Counted from the first letter of the stretch, positions 36,075-45,178 are shown. The stretch is 64,000 bases of DNA from Flagellimonas nanhaiensis (GCF_003382275.1 NZ_QTJX01000002.1:930001-994000); one strand, 5' to 3'. Notes: a model not told the origin generated them from the letters alone. Program-made: numbers and translations.

Positions 36075-36833
36075 TCAACTTCTTAAGTAGGAAGCTCCAT
36101 TGACATCTATTATAGCTCCCGAACAGTATTCCGCCCCTTCAGATGCCAAAAATAGAATGGCATGGGCCACTTCTTCCGGTTTTGCCATACGTTTAAAAGA
36201 TGTCTCGGCCAGAAGTCGTTCCCTTTCCTCAGGGGTCAAGGCGTTGGCACCCATTTCAGTTTCTGTAAAACCGGGAGCAACAACACCAACAAAAATATTA
36301 TGTGGAGCCAGTTTTTTGGCCAGTGATTGGCTCATGGCATTCAATGCAGCTTTGCTGGCCCCATAAGCTGGGGCGTTGGGCTCTCCCCTAAAAGCTCCCC
36401 TTGAGGAAACATTGACAATTCTTCCACCTCCGGATTTCATCATTTTTTGAGAAGCCCAATAAGAAAGATGTGCAGCGGCATATAGGTTGGTTCGAAATGT
36501 TGTTTCCCACGTTTGGGTCCATTCTTCAAAATCGATTTCATCAATCTTATGGTGCTGAAAGATTCCAGCATTGTTGACCAATATGTCCAACCTACCGTAA
36601 GTTTCAATAAACTCTTGGATGAGTTCTTTACAGTTTTCCGTCTTTCCGATATCTTTTTGAAATAATTGATGCCCCTTGCCAGGCATCTCCTTTAGTGTCC
36701 TTTTCGCTTCGTCAATATTGTTTCTGTAATTAAGGCCAACTTGAGCCCCTTTTTCTGCAAAGGCCATTGCAGTAGCCTTGCCTATTCCTCTTGAGGCTCC
36801 GGTGATAAGAACTTTTTTTCCTGAAAAATCCAT
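36075..36833 (-). CDS. Short-chain dehydrogenase/reductase (FabG-like)
   Basis: 252 residues with the classical SDR pattern: TGASRGIG (about 11-18) for the NAD(P) loop, NNAG (about 88-91), the catalytic Ser in NVSSRGAF, and YGASKAALNAM with the Tyr-x-x-x-Lys pair (about 157-161). The C-terminus ends CSGAIIDVNGASYLRS. The Arg after the Gly loop and Asn-Tyr-Arg in VGLNYRNN favour NADPH. It is a generic 3-oxoacyl-ACP reductase-like enzyme, but the substrate cannot be read from sequence. First gene of a two-gene unit. Confidence 0.92.
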   Translation of the reverse strand: MDFSGKKVLITGASRGIGKATAMAFAEKGAQVGLNYRNNIDEAKRTLKEMPGKGHQLFQKDIGKTENCKELIQEFIETYGRLDILVNNAGIFQHHKIDEIDFEEWTQTWETTFRTNLYAAAHLSYWASQKMMKSGGGRIVNVSSRGAFRGEPNAPAYGASKAALNAMSQSLAKKLAPHNIFVGVVAPGFTETEMGANALTPEERERLLAETSFKRMAKPEEVAHAILFLASEGAEYCSGAIIDVNGASYLRS

Positions 36834-36930
36834 TTAGGGAGTACTTGTTGGTCCAAATATAAGAAGGAAAAGGGCTATTGAATTCTAGCTGGGATTCCAC
36901 TATCTTTAAAAACTTCAAAATTTCTAACTG

Positions 36931-38970
36931 ATGAACAGACTTTTATGCTTTCTAGTGTTGGCTGGCACGCTCCATTTCACCACAGCTCAAAAACCAAACT
37001 TTTCCTATCTGGATATTTTCGACCTGCAATACGCATCTGACCCGCAGATATCTCCAAATGGGGAATGGGTGGTTTATCGCAAGATGGGTTTTGATATTAT
37101 GAAAGACCGATCGTTTGGTAATTTATGGCTTGTTAAAACAGATGGTACGGCGCATCAGAAACTTACAGCTAGAGAGGTTGGGGAAAGTAGTCCTCGATGG
37201 TCGCCTTCGGGAGACCGTATTGCATTTTCTAGTAGCACAGCGGAAGGCGCTGAGATTTACATGTACTGGGTGGCTTCAGGTAAAGTAGCCAAGTTGACCC
37301 AACTTCCATTTAGTCCAAGTTCATTGACCTGGTCGCCGGACGGCAAGCGGTTGGCTTTTTCCATGAATGTTCCCAAGTCCCCACCGGTAATTGCCAAAAT
37401 CCCAAAAAAACCAAAGGGGGCAAAATGGGCAGAGTCACCTAGGATAACTGACCGAGTTTATCATGAAGCTGATGGAAGGGGATACATTAAACCCGGGTTC
37501 AACCATATTTTTACTATTCCTGCTGAAGGAGGAGCTGCGCGACAGATTACATCTGGAGATTGGCACCACAGGGGCACACTTTCCTGGTCTCCAGACGGTT
37601 CTAAAATTTATTTCTCTGCCAATAGGATTGCAGATTGGGAATATCAATTCAGAAATAGTGAAATATATTCTGTAGCTGTGGAAGATGGTGAAATTGAAGC
37701 ATTGACAGACAGGAATGGACCGGATTACAATCCTCAAGTATCACCGGATGGAAAACTTGTGGCGTATCTAGGTTTTGAAGATAAAGTGCAGGCATATCAA
37801 ACAAGAAAACTGCACATCATGGATATTGATGGAAAGAACAAACGTGTAATCTCCGAAGGACTGGATAGAACGCTATCACAAATTAAGTGGAATACAAAAG
37901 GAGATGGACTCTATGTATACTATGATGATAAGGGGAATGGTAAGGTTGGGTTTGTTTCCCTTTCAGGGAATACCCGAAAAATTGCGGATAACATTGGAGG
38001 TACTACCTTAGGTAGGCCTTACCCCAGTGGTTCATACAGTGTTTCCAAAAATGGAACGATGGTAATTACCCAAACACGTCCAAACCACCCGGCTGATTTG
38101 GCGGTACTCAGGCCAAAATCCAAGTACCCATCCAAATTGACCAACTTGAATGGAGCTTTGCTCAACTACAGAACTCTTGGAAAAGTTGAGGAGGTGTGGT
38201 ACAAATCCTCTGTGGATGGCCGCGATGTTCAAGGATGGGTGGTCTATCCTCCAAACTATGACAAAAACAAAAAATATCCTTTTATGGTGGAGAACCATGG
38301 GGGTCCAATACTTAATTATGGAGACAGGTTTTCCATCGAAATGCAGCTATATGCCTCTGAGGGATATATTGTTTTTTATCCCAACCCAAGGGGAAGTACC
38401 AGTTATGGCGAAGAATTTGGAAACCTGTTGTACAATAACTACCCTGGTGAAGATTATAATGACGTTATGGATGGGGTGGACCATTGCATAAAAATGGGAA
38501 TTGCCCATGAGGACCAATTGTTTGTTACCGGAGGTAGCGCAGGAGGAATCATGTCTGCCTGGATCATTGGAAAGAACAATAGGTTTGAAGCTGCGGTTGT
38601 GGCCAAGCCAGTGATGAACTGGATAAGTAAGACCTTGGTGGCCGATAATTACTTCTATTATTTCAACCATAGATACCCTGGCCAGCCTTGGGAAAATTTT
38701 GAAGGATATTGGAAATTTTCTCCCATTTCCCTCGTTGGTAATGTAGAGACACCAACAATGGTGATGGTTGGAATGGATGATTTACGAACACCACCCAGCG
38801 AGGCAAAGCAGCTTTACCATGCGCTCAAGCTCAGGAAAATTGAAACAGTTCTAGTGGAAATTCCGGGGGCAAGTCATGGAATAGCCAGTAAGCCAAGCAA
38901 TTTGATGACCAAAATTGCCCATACTGTGGCATGGTTCGATAAGTTCAGAACAGATAAGAAAGATGAGTAA
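36931..38970 (+). CDS. S9-family (prolyl-oligopeptidase/DPP-like) secreted peptidase
   Basis: 679 residues. Signal peptide (about 1-19, ending TTAQ). Residues ~25-410 form a WD40-like beta-propeller of TolB/DPD repeats (SPNGEWVVYRK, WSPSGDRIAFSS, WSPDGKRLAFS, WSPDGSKIYFSANR, VSPDGKLVAYLG). The C-terminal alpha/beta hydrolase has the nucleophile in FVTGGSAGGIMSAWI, the Asp in MVGMDDLRTPPSEA and the His in PGASHGIASKP, a complete Ser-Asp-His triad. It cleaves small peptides in the periplasm, probably acylaminoacyl- or dipeptidyl-type. The next gene overlaps its end by 8 bp. Confidence 0.93.
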   Translation: MNRLLCFLVLAGTLHFTTAQKPNFSYLDIFDLQYASDPQISPNGEWVVYRKMGFDIMKDRSFGNLWLVKTDGTAHQKLTAREVGESSPRWSPSGDRIAFSSSTAEGAEIYMYWVASGKVAKLTQLPFSPSSLTWSPDGKRLAFSMNVPKSPPVIAKIPKKPKGAKWAESPRITDRVYHEADGRGYIKPGFNHIFTIPAEGGAARQITSGDWHHRGTLSWSPDGSKIYFSANRIADWEYQFRNSEIYSVAVEDGEIEALTDRNGPDYNPQVSPDGKLVAYLGFEDKVQAYQTRKLHIMDIDGKNKRVISEGLDRTLSQIKWNTKGDGLYVYYDDKGNGKVGFVSLSGNTRKIADNIGGTTLGRPYPSGSYSVSKNGTMVITQTRPNHPADLAVLRPKSKYPSKLTNLNGALLNYRTLGKVEEVWYKSSVDGRDVQGWVVYPPNYDKNKKYPFMVENHGGPILNYGDRFSIEMQLYASEGYIVFYPNPRGSTSYGEEFGNLLYNNYPGEDYNDVMDGVDHCIKMGIAHEDQLFVTGGSAGGIMSAWIIGKNNRFEAAVVAKPVMNWISKTLVADNYFYYFNHRYPGQPWENFEGYWKFSPISLVGNVETPTMVMVGMDDLRTPPSEAKQLYHALKLRKIETVLVEIPGASHGIASKPSNLMTKIAHTVAWFDKFRTDKKDE

Positions 38971-39397
38971 AAGGAAAAGACATTGGTTGTGGAACGTTTT
39001 GATAGTTCTTACACTAATTGTCTGCTCCTTGGTTTTTGTGGCCCATTATAAGAACTGGCATGAGCTTGAAGAAGGTAGACTTCGGATTTTATCTGGAATA
39101 TACTATCAGAAAATACCCATGACGGATTTGGATAGTGTAATATTGGTGGATAAATTGCCCGAAATGGAGCGTAGTTCTGGATTTTCCTGGATGGCCAAGG
39201 AAAAGGGAGTGTTCAGGGATACCGTTACAAATTCCAAGGTGTATGTTTTTGTTGATGACCTAAGGCAACAAAAGATAAAAATGGTCTATCAAGATAGCCT
39301 CAAAACATTTCTTAATCTTCAAGATAGCCTTCAAACACAAAAATTATATGCTATTTTGCACAAGGAGTTGTCGGAAAACCATGAGAGTTCCAATTGA
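38963..39397 (+). CDS. Single-pass membrane protein of unknown function
   Basis: 144 residues: a basic start (MSKRKRHW), one membrane helix (about 10-28), then a soluble periplasmic part with no recognised domain. Charged and hydrophobic residues alternate toward the C-terminus (QQKIKMVYQDSLKTFLNLQDSLQTQKLYAILHKEL). It overlaps the S9 peptidase stop by 8 bp, so it is coupled to it. The start is the ATG at 38963, inside the end of the peptidase gene. Confidence 0.75.
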   Translation: MSKRKRHWLWNVLIVLTLIVCSLVFVAHYKNWHELEEGRLRILSGIYYQKIPMTDLDSVILVDKLPEMERSSGFSWMAKEKGVFRDTVTNSKVYVFVDDLRQQKIKMVYQDSLKTFLNLQDSLQTQKLYAILHKELSENHESSN

Positions 39398-39448
39398 TTT
39401 TCTAAAAAAACGTGGAGTAATTGATTAAAACATAGTCCCAACGTTACC

Positions 39449-39856
39449 ATGAGAATAATTTTTTTGTGCATTGTTTTGGTCCCATTGAGCATGTTCTCCC
39501 AAAATAAGATTTCAGTACATGTGAACAATGTGGATTCCAAGTTGGGACAAGTAAATGTTGCCGTGTATGACTCGGATGATTCTTTTTTGACTTTTGATGG
39601 GGTACTGAAAACCGAAAGTGCTCCCGCTGAAAAAGGGATGGTTACGTTGGTGATTGAGGATTTACCCGTTGGAGAATATGCACTGGCTGTTTTCCATGAT
39701 GAAAATGGGAATGACAAATTGGATACCAATTGGTTGGGGATTCCAAAGGAAAGAGTGGCTTTTTCCAAGGCGAAAATGAGAACATTTGGCCCACCAAAAT
39801 ATAAAGAATGCGCTTTTAAAGTCAATTCTGATTATGAGATTAGCATAGACCTCTAA
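39449..39856 (+). CDS. Exported DUF2141-family protein
   Basis: 135 residues with a signal peptide ending in MFSQ (about 1-17). The mature part has the DUF2141 pattern: a beta-strand start QNKISVHVNNVDSKLGQVNVAVYD, followed by GEYALAVFHDENGNDKLDTNWLGIPKER, where the D-x-N-x-N/D-x-x-x-D stretch resembles a Ca2+-binding loop, and GFSNDAK-like signature region KERVAFSKAKMRTFGPP. Function unknown. It lies 51 bp after the membrane protein and 5 bp before the DUF423 gene. Confidence 0.88.
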   Translation: MRIIFLCIVLVPLSMFSQNKISVHVNNVDSKLGQVNVAVYDSDDSFLTFDGVLKTESAPAEKGMVTLVIEDLPVGEYALAVFHDENGNDKLDTNWLGIPKERVAFSKAKMRTFGPPKYKECAFKVNSDYEISIDL

Positions 39857-39861
39857 AAAAT

Positions 39862-40254
39862 ATGGAAACAATTCTTCTTACTCAGGTCATGGGCGCAGTT
39901 TACGGATTGTTGGCCGTGGTTTTTGGAGCTTTTGGGGCACATGTGTTGAAAAAGAAACTGACCCCTGAACAACTCAATAGTTTTGAAACAGGGGTCAAAT
40001 ATCAGATGTACCATGCCATTGTTTTGCTGGTACTTGGTTTCAACCTAGGATTTGATGGACCTATGGATTCTTGGATTGTGCACTGCTTTATCTATGGCAC
40101 TTTACTTTTTTCATTTAGCATCTATGCCTTATGCCTAAGCGCTGCAAATGGCAAAAAATTACGGGCCTTGGGTCCGGTCACCCCTTTAGGGGGTTTGCTC
40201 TTGGTCATAGGATGGACCCTATTGCTTTACAGCTTTATTTCATCCATGATTTAA
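39862..40254 (+). CDS. DUF423-family small membrane protein
   Basis: 130 residues with four hydrophobic helices. The family pattern GAVYGLLAVVFGAFGAHVLKKKLTPEQLNSFETGVKYQMYHAIVLL is clear, as is the GPVTPLGGLLLVIGWTLL end. Members are inner-membrane proteins (YgdD-like) of unknown function. It starts 5 bp after the DUF2141 gene and ends 4 bp from the convergent DUF4097 gene. Confidence 0.9.
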   Translation: METILLTQVMGAVYGLLAVVFGAFGAHVLKKKLTPEQLNSFETGVKYQMYHAIVLLVLGFNLGFDGPMDSWIVHCFIYGTLLFSFSIYALCLSAANGKKLRALGPVTPLGGLLLVIGWTLLLYSFISSMI

Positions 40255-40258
40255 AGGA

Positions 40259-40972
40259 TCAAAGCCGGAGGTACATATTGCCATTGATGGTATTTAGGCG
40301 AAGACGGTGTGTGCCGTTGTCAAAACGACCTTCCACTTTTTGCCCCACATAACGATCGGTCACTTTTAATTCCAATTTTTCATCTGCATAAATATCGCCA
40401 TGGATGGTTTCGGCTACGAGATGTGAGTTTTTCATCACAAGATCAATTTCCCCATTAATGGTTTTTAGGTTCATATCGCCGTTGTACTTTTTGATATCGA
40501 TATTTCCATTGATGAGATCAGCGGTAAAATCACCCTCAATGATTTCAGAACTTAGGTCACCATTAATGCTGCTTACCTTAAAAGTGGCATTTTTGGGCAC
40601 ATAGAGCACATAATTAAACGTATACATGTCACGGGTATGGTAATGCCTTTTTTCTCCATTGCTCACTAGGGCATCCCAATAATCATGATATGCTTTAAAC
40701 AGCGCCTTGGTGTTCGAGGAAATGGTTATTGAGTTATTGGTTTCATCAATATCCAGTTTGTACAGGTCCTTGTATTTTTCTTCCTTTATTTTGATGACTG
40801 CCTTAAAATAGACCGTGGATTTATCCCACGTCTTTACTTCAATATCGGAGGCAAATTTTACATCCAGATCAACAGATCTGTTATTGAGGTCAAAACTCTT
40901 TTCAATGATTCTTTGGGCATTTATGGATAGACTGATGAGCCCCAGGAACAAAAGGGCGATTAAATTTTTCAT
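40259..40972 (-). CDS. Exported DUF4097-family putative adhesin (second copy)
   Basis: 237 residues with a signal peptide ending SINAQ. The mature protein is a beta-helix-like repeat: TFKVSSINGDLSSEIIEGDFTADLINGNIDIKKYNGDMNLKTINGEIDLVMKNSHLVAETIHGDIYAD, where INGDL/INGEI/INGNI motifs recur about every 20 residues; this is the DUF4097 pattern. It lies 18 bp after the other DUF4097 gene in the ECF sigma operon. Likely secreted to the periplasm or cell surface; adhesion is the family label, not shown here. Confidence 0.88.
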   Translation of the reverse strand: MKNLIALLFLGLISLSINAQRIIEKSFDLNNRSVDLDVKFASDIEVKTWDKSTVYFKAVIKIKEEKYKDLYKLDIDETNNSITISSNTKALFKAYHDYWDALVSNGEKRHYHTRDMYTFNYVLYVPKNATFKVSSINGDLSSEIIEGDFTADLINGNIDIKKYNGDMNLKTINGEIDLVMKNSHLVAETIHGDIYADEKLELKVTDRYVGQKVEGRFDNGTHRLRLNTINGNMYLRL

Positions 40973-40990
40973 GACTGTTCGTTTTTTGAT

Positions 40991-41824
40991 TTATTGTTTT
41001 CTTAGATAGATGTTTCCATTAAAGGTTTTCACGGAGATATCAACTCCTCCACCATTGATGGATGCCTTTACAGCTCTATCGGATGTTGATTTTAGGCCAT
41101 CCTTTTTCTTCCATTCGAGGTCGAAATCGGTGTAAATGTCATTGTTGAGGCTACTCAGCGAAAGATTTGCAGGAGTGTCGGCGGGCAAGCTCATATCAAC
41201 GGCTCCATTTGTAGAGTAAATGGAAATTGGGGAGTCTTGTTTTACTGTGGCAAATTCCACATTAACATCCCCATTAAAGGTATTGGCAGTTACGGGACCA
41301 TTCACCTCCGTAATCTCAATACTTCCGTTAAGCTGCGCCTCTGCTTCAATTTCCCCCGTGAAACCATCAATTTCAATGTCGCCGTTCCACGTGCTCTTTA
41401 CGGAAACATTTTGTGATGCGGGCAAATAGATTTTTGCACTTTCAGATTTTCTGAGGTTCTTTACCAAAAGGGTGCTACCATCTTGGATTACATAGAAACC
41501 AACCTCGGTATTGTCAGACCCGCCTTCTCCTACCAAGCGAAGACCTTTGGCCTTTTCCAAAGTTTTGTGGCTACCGCTGGCTTCTATTCTTATCTCATTT
41601 CCACCATTACGGGTGCTAAGGGTAACTCCTACTTCAGAAGTTTTTTGATGTTTACTGTCTTCTATTCTTATTTCGCTTCCGCCGTTGTGGGTTCTAAGGA
41701 TAACATCCGCTTTAGATTCAATTTTGACCCACTCAATACCATCTAGTTTTTGGGTAAAACCTGTTTGGGCTTGCGTAAGGGAAGCTGTAAGGCAGGCTAC
41801 TAAAAGAATTATTGATTTTCTCAT
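40991..41824 (-). CDS. Exported DUF4097-family protein (first copy) with internal duplication
   Basis: 277 residues with a signal peptide ending TQAQ. Residues ~100-277 carry the DUF4097 repeat signature (VKSTWNGDIEIDGFTGEIEAEAQLNGSIEITEVNGPVTANTFNGDVNVEF). The N-terminal half contains a 26-residue direct repeat: TRNGGNEIRIE follows an earlier THNGGSEIRIE. At DNA level copies begin at 41581 and 41659 (78-bp period; 37 of 46 compared bases identical). It is 19 bp downstream of the anti-sigma gene, same operon. Confidence 0.88.
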   Translation of the reverse strand: MRKSIILLVACLTASLTQAQTGFTQKLDGIEWVKIESKADVILRTHNGGSEIRIEDSKHQKTSEVGVTLSTRNGGNEIRIEASGSHKTLEKAKGLRLVGEGGSDNTEVGFYVIQDGSTLLVKNLRKSESAKIYLPASQNVSVKSTWNGDIEIDGFTGEIEAEAQLNGSIEITEVNGPVTANTFNGDVNVEFATVKQDSPISIYSTNGAVDMSLPADTPANLSLSSLNNDIYTDFDLEWKKKDGLKSTSDRAVKASINGGGVDISVKTFNGNIYLRKQ

Positions 41825-41843
41825 TGTTTTCGTTTTTTGACGT

Positions 41844-42638
41844 TTATATAATTTTAGGAAGAACTGCTTTGATTTCCTCTTTGATAAAAGGGTGTGTGTC
41901 TTCCTGTTCCAATAGTTTTTTCATGGGGGCAATTGCTTTTTTCTCCTGAATCCCTACCAATATTTGTATGATGGCGATTTGAATACTGGGATTTTTTTCT
42001 TTCCCAAGGGCCTCAATGAAAACGTTCTTTACGGTTTCAGAGGTGGCGAATTTTGCAAGTGCTTCGGATGCCGTTAGCCGCACATTGTCATTGTCATCAA
42101 ATAATAACCTATTGGCCAATGCATCGATAATGGCCTCATCCGGATTTTCAAATTCGTCGATATAACTTACCCCTTGGATGCGCTTACTCGCTGATTGATT
42201 TTCCATGAGCGAAAGCATGGCTGTCTGTTTCATCTGTAGACTTTCATTTCTCAGGACCAACATATCCTCATTGGATTTTTTCTGCTGAAAAACGCCACCC
42301 ATCTGAAAAGAGGCCACCAAAAGGGCAATGCTTGCCGCAACCTTTAGTAAATTACCTGCCCATTGCGATTTTTCCTTTTTAGGGAAAAAGGACACTACTT
42401 TCCCAGATGCTTCTTTTTCAGCTTGAAGCATCTCATCAAATTTGGAGGTAAGACGATCGGATGGGACCTCAATAGTTGTATCAAAAGCCACAAACAACTT
42501 TTTTGTTTCCTCCAATTCTATTTGGCATTCTCCACATTCGGATAGATGCTCCTCCACCTTTTTTCTGTCGGAAGGTTCCAAATTATTATCTAGATAATCG
42601 GGAATCAGTTTAGAAATATGTTTGTTGTCTGCGGACAT
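41844..42638 (-). CDS. Anti-sigma factor: zinc-finger plus HEAT-repeat domain
   Basis: 264 residues. Residues 1-60 are a zf-HC2/ZAS domain with the H-x-x-x-C-x-x-C motif in VEEHLSECGECQIELEE, which binds and holds ECF sigma factors. A membrane helix follows (about 95-112, LLKVAASIALLVASFQMGG). The periplasmic C-terminal half has armadillo/HEAT-like helices (ALANRLLFDDNDNVRLTASEALAKFATSETVKNVFIEALGKEKNPSIQIAIIQILVGI). It regulates the sigma factor encoded at 44379 and belongs to the same operon, though the hydrolase gene is inserted between them. Confidence 0.9.
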   Translation of the reverse strand: MSADNKHISKLIPDYLDNNLEPSDRKKVEEHLSECGECQIELEETKKLFVAFDTTIEVPSDRLTSKFDEMLQAEKEASGKVVSFFPKKEKSQWAGNLLKVAASIALLVASFQMGGVFQQKKSNEDMLVLRNESLQMKQTAMLSLMENQSASKRIQGVSYIDEFENPDEAIIDALANRLLFDDNDNVRLTASEALAKFATSETVKNVFIEALGKEKNPSIQIAIIQILVGIQEKKAIAPMKKLLEQEDTHPFIKEEIKAVLPKII

Positions 42639-42660
42639 GATTTTTAATTTTTATGCGGAG

Positions 42661-44355
42661 TTATTTGCATTCCTTTATTAAGTCTTCGGCCATGTTTTTA
42701 TAGCGAGAGTCTGGACCAAGTTCCAAGCATTTCTCAAAATTTGGCTTGGCGTTTGCCAAATCCTTCATTCTATAATATCCTATTCCGAGGTTGAAAAAAG
42801 CTTTTGGACTTTCAGGATTCAATTTGGTATTTAAGATGAAATAATCCAGAGCCTCTTCGCCCTTACCGCTCATAGATAGTAAATGGGCTGTATGGTTAAC
42901 CTCGTCGTATGTAAATTGGCATCCCTGGTTGTCTTTATATAAAAGAGGGAACTTCTTCAACATTTCTTCAAAACCAATATGCACTAGTACTTTTTCATGG
43001 AATGTGTCCTCGTAATTTGATTGGTACCAGCGCATGAGATGTGAGACTTTCTCAAGCTCCTCTTTTTCAGAAGCGAGAAAAATCAATTTTTGAAGGTCAG
43101 TTACTGGAAAATTGGAAATACCATTTGAATTTAGCGTAGTGTTCAACAATGAGATGATATCCTGAGGGTTATTTTTAAGAACGATCTTATCTACCGAAGG
43201 TAGTCCTTTCTTTGACCTTGTTTGAACAAAGGAAGTATCCACAGTACTGGATGCAAATACGTTCTGGCGTAGTTCTTCAAAATCAGAATTGCTGTACAAA
43301 ACATTATTTAGAAAGGTCAGTATATACTTGGACACCATCTTGTATGCCCTGGTTTTCTTGTTTACACTTTCCAAGTCTTCAGGATTGCCATAAAGTTTTA
43401 CGAACTGTGAGGCCAGGTCTGTGTGCTCAATTTTAGGGAGGTTTACCATGAAAGCATCACTATAGATCAATTTATCATAAAAGGGCAAAGCGTTCATGTA
43501 GCCAACGGTATTTATAAAAAGTGATGGTTTTGTGAACCTAGAGTAATCTTCGTAAGGGGACTCGGAGAAGAACTCATACGCTTCATGTATACTTGGGTCC
43601 ATTCCGATCCATGCGTCAATAGTTTTGTTTCTGGCCATCATGAGCACATTGGAAAGCCCTCCTAAACTAAATCCTGCAACCGCTATTTTGTCCATATCGG
43701 CATTAGGGAATTCATGTGTCTGGGCCAGAAGGAATTCCATATCCCTTGCTTGGGTTTCAACCCCAATTCTGGAGATGGGCATTTCCCGAGACTCGGGGCC
43801 GACACTTGGACTGGACACAATAACATATCCATGACTTGCTAAAAATTCAAACAACAAGGCATTTTCAAAAGCGGTGGACCACCAACTGGGACCATAAATA
43901 ACAACAGGAAATTTTTGAGATGTTTCGGGATTGGCATCTTTTATCGCCCTCATCTCTACGTTTAACTCCTGGAGCAATCTGGACTTGTCCACTTGTTCAT
44001 TTTCAATAAAGTTTTTAATGAGTGTCTCTTTATCAAACTCACTTACTTCTCCAACTTCGTGGGCTTTCAAGACAAAATAGTCCTCATATTTTAATGGAGT
44101 TTTGTTTTCTGGACGAGCAGGGTACCAGACGCACATTTGAATGGGGCGCGATCTTTTTTGGCCAACTCTCAAGGCATTGCCATTTTCGTCAACAGAAAAA
44201 CTTCTGGAGTGATCATATAGGTTGTAAGATTGAAATCCAACAGTATATTTTCCAAAAGCGAGGTCCGCTTTAAGAATGGATTTCTGCGCTTTTGCACCGA
44301 TGATCCAAATCAGTAGAAAACTAAAAATAAAGGATATGTTCAGCTTGTTTTTCAT
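42661..44355 (-). CDS. Exported alpha/beta hydrolase with TPR tail inside the sigma operon
   Basis: 564 residues with a signal peptide (about 1-24, ending GAKAQ). The hydrolase (about 35-360) shows a PAF-acetylhydrolase/dienelactone-like fold: FPVVIYGPSWWSTAFENALLFEFLASHGYVIVSSPSVG, the nucleophile in KIAVAGFSLGGLSNVLM, and a later PSLFINTVGYMNALPFYDKL region. The last ~110 residues are TPR-like (TAHLLSMSGKGEEALDYFILNTKLNPESPKAFFNLGIGYYRMKDLANAKPNFEKCLELGP). It lies between the sigma gene (23 bp away) and the anti-sigma gene (22 bp). Substrate unknown. Confidence 0.85.
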   Translation of the reverse strand: MKNKLNISFIFSFLLIWIIGAKAQKSILKADLAFGKYTVGFQSYNLYDHSRSFSVDENGNALRVGQKRSRPIQMCVWYPARPENKTPLKYEDYFVLKAHEVGEVSEFDKETLIKNFIENEQVDKSRLLQELNVEMRAIKDANPETSQKFPVVIYGPSWWSTAFENALLFEFLASHGYVIVSSPSVGPESREMPISRIGVETQARDMEFLLAQTHEFPNADMDKIAVAGFSLGGLSNVLMMARNKTIDAWIGMDPSIHEAYEFFSESPYEDYSRFTKPSLFINTVGYMNALPFYDKLIYSDAFMVNLPKIEHTDLASQFVKLYGNPEDLESVNKKTRAYKMVSKYILTFLNNVLYSNSDFEELRQNVFASSTVDTSFVQTRSKKGLPSVDKIVLKNNPQDIISLLNTTLNSNGISNFPVTDLQKLIFLASEKEELEKVSHLMRWYQSNYEDTFHEKVLVHIGFEEMLKKFPLLYKDNQGCQFTYDEVNHTAHLLSMSGKGEEALDYFILNTKLNPESPKAFFNLGIGYYRMKDLANAKPNFEKCLELGPDSRYKNMAEDLIKECK

Positions 44356-44378
44356 TTCAATTTCTGGTTATTGAATCC

Positions 44379-44903
44379 CTAAAGGGGTTCCATATATATT
44401 TTTCTTAGTTTTTTGAGCACACGGCTTACTTTGGTCTTCACGGCCCCTGGGGTGCTTCCTAGAATTTGGGCCAATTCTTCATAGCGTATCTCTTGAAATC
44501 GATTTAAAATGATCAATTCCCGATCATCTGGGTGCAATTGGTTGAGTGCTCTCTGCAGATGGGAATACTCCTCCGTTTTATTGGTTTCAGCCTCTACCGC
44601 TTTGTAATCAAGCACTCCGATATCCAAGTTGTTTTTATGGTTTCTTGTATAATGGGTCCTTAAATTGTTTCTTGCAATGGTGAACAACCACGATACAAAG
44701 GCTCCACTTTTATATGAACTTCGATATTTGATCAACTTGTAAAAAACGTCTTGTGTTAAGTCTTCACTCAGCATTCGATCACCGGACATTTTGTACAAAA
44801 AATTGTATACATGCCTATGATGCCTTTCAAAAAGGACCTTTAACAAGTCAAGGTTTCCCTCTACAACTTGTTGCATTATCATTTCATCTGAAAGCGTTTC
44901 CAA
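44379..44903 (-). CDS. ECF sigma factor heading the hydrolase/anti-sigma/DUF4097 operon
   Basis: 174 residues. Region 2: HRHVYNFLYKMSGDRMLSEDLTQDVFYKLIKYRSSYK; region 2.4 AFVSWLFTIARNNLRTHYTRNHK; region 4: ALNQLHPDDRELIILNRFQEIRYEELAQILGSTPGAVKTKVSRVLKKL. The start appears to be a TTG at 44903 (LETLSDEMIMQQ), because no ATG exists between the upstream stop and 44882, and the family usually includes the LSDE-MQQV segment. A candidate ECF promoter lies 28-56 bp upstream. It directs RNA polymerase to envelope-response genes, probably including its own operon. Confidence 0.9.
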   Translation of the reverse strand: METLSDEMIMQQVVEGNLDLLKVLFERHHRHVYNFLYKMSGDRMLSEDLTQDVFYKLIKYRSSYKSGAFVSWLFTIARNNLRTHYTRNHKNNLDIGVLDYKAVEAETNKTEEYSHLQRALNQLHPDDRELIILNRFQEIRYEELAQILGSTPGAVKTKVSRVLKKLRKIYMEPL

Positions 44904-44930
44904 ATACTGTTTTAGTTGGTCTTCTGTTCT

Positions 44931-44959
44931 ATATAGTCAGGAAATTATAAAAGGTTACA
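44931..44959 (-). promoter_or_regulatory. Candidate ECF-type autopromoter
   Basis: On the coding strand TGTAAC (44959-44954) is followed after ~15 bp by GACTATAT (44938-44931), resembling TGTAAC...CGTCTA-type ECF promoters. A transcript from here would start ~22 nt before the TTG start codon. Confidence 0.35.
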
Positions 44960-45028
44960 CTCGGAAAGAAAAAAAATTGAAATTCTTTTCGGTAGAAGAG
45001 AGTACACGGGATTTAAACCCACGAGGAT

Positions 45029-45178
45029 TTAATGGCAACCACAGTCGTCTTGCCCACAAGCTTTGGCGCTCTTCTTCTTGCCAAAAAAGATTGGTTTGGG
45101 AAGCAAGAATTTATTGATCAAATAAAGAACCGCAACGGCCAGAACCAAGTATGCCAGAATGTTTTGAATTGTCTCCAT
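45029..45178 (-). CDS. FeoB-associated Cys-rich membrane protein
   Basis: 49 residues. One hydrophobic helix (about 5-27: QNILAYLVLAVAVLYLI), a basic stretch (FFGKKKSAK) and a Cys-rich end (ACGQDDCGCH: three cysteines and a terminal His). This matches the FeoB_associated family found after feoB in Bacteroidota and Firmicutes. The ATG directly abuts the feoB stop (TAAATG). It probably helps Fe2+ uptake or protects the metal, in the role enterobacteria give to FeoC. Confidence 0.88.
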   Translation of the reverse strand: METIQNILAYLVLAVAVLYLINKFLLPKPIFFGKKKSAKACGQDDCGCH

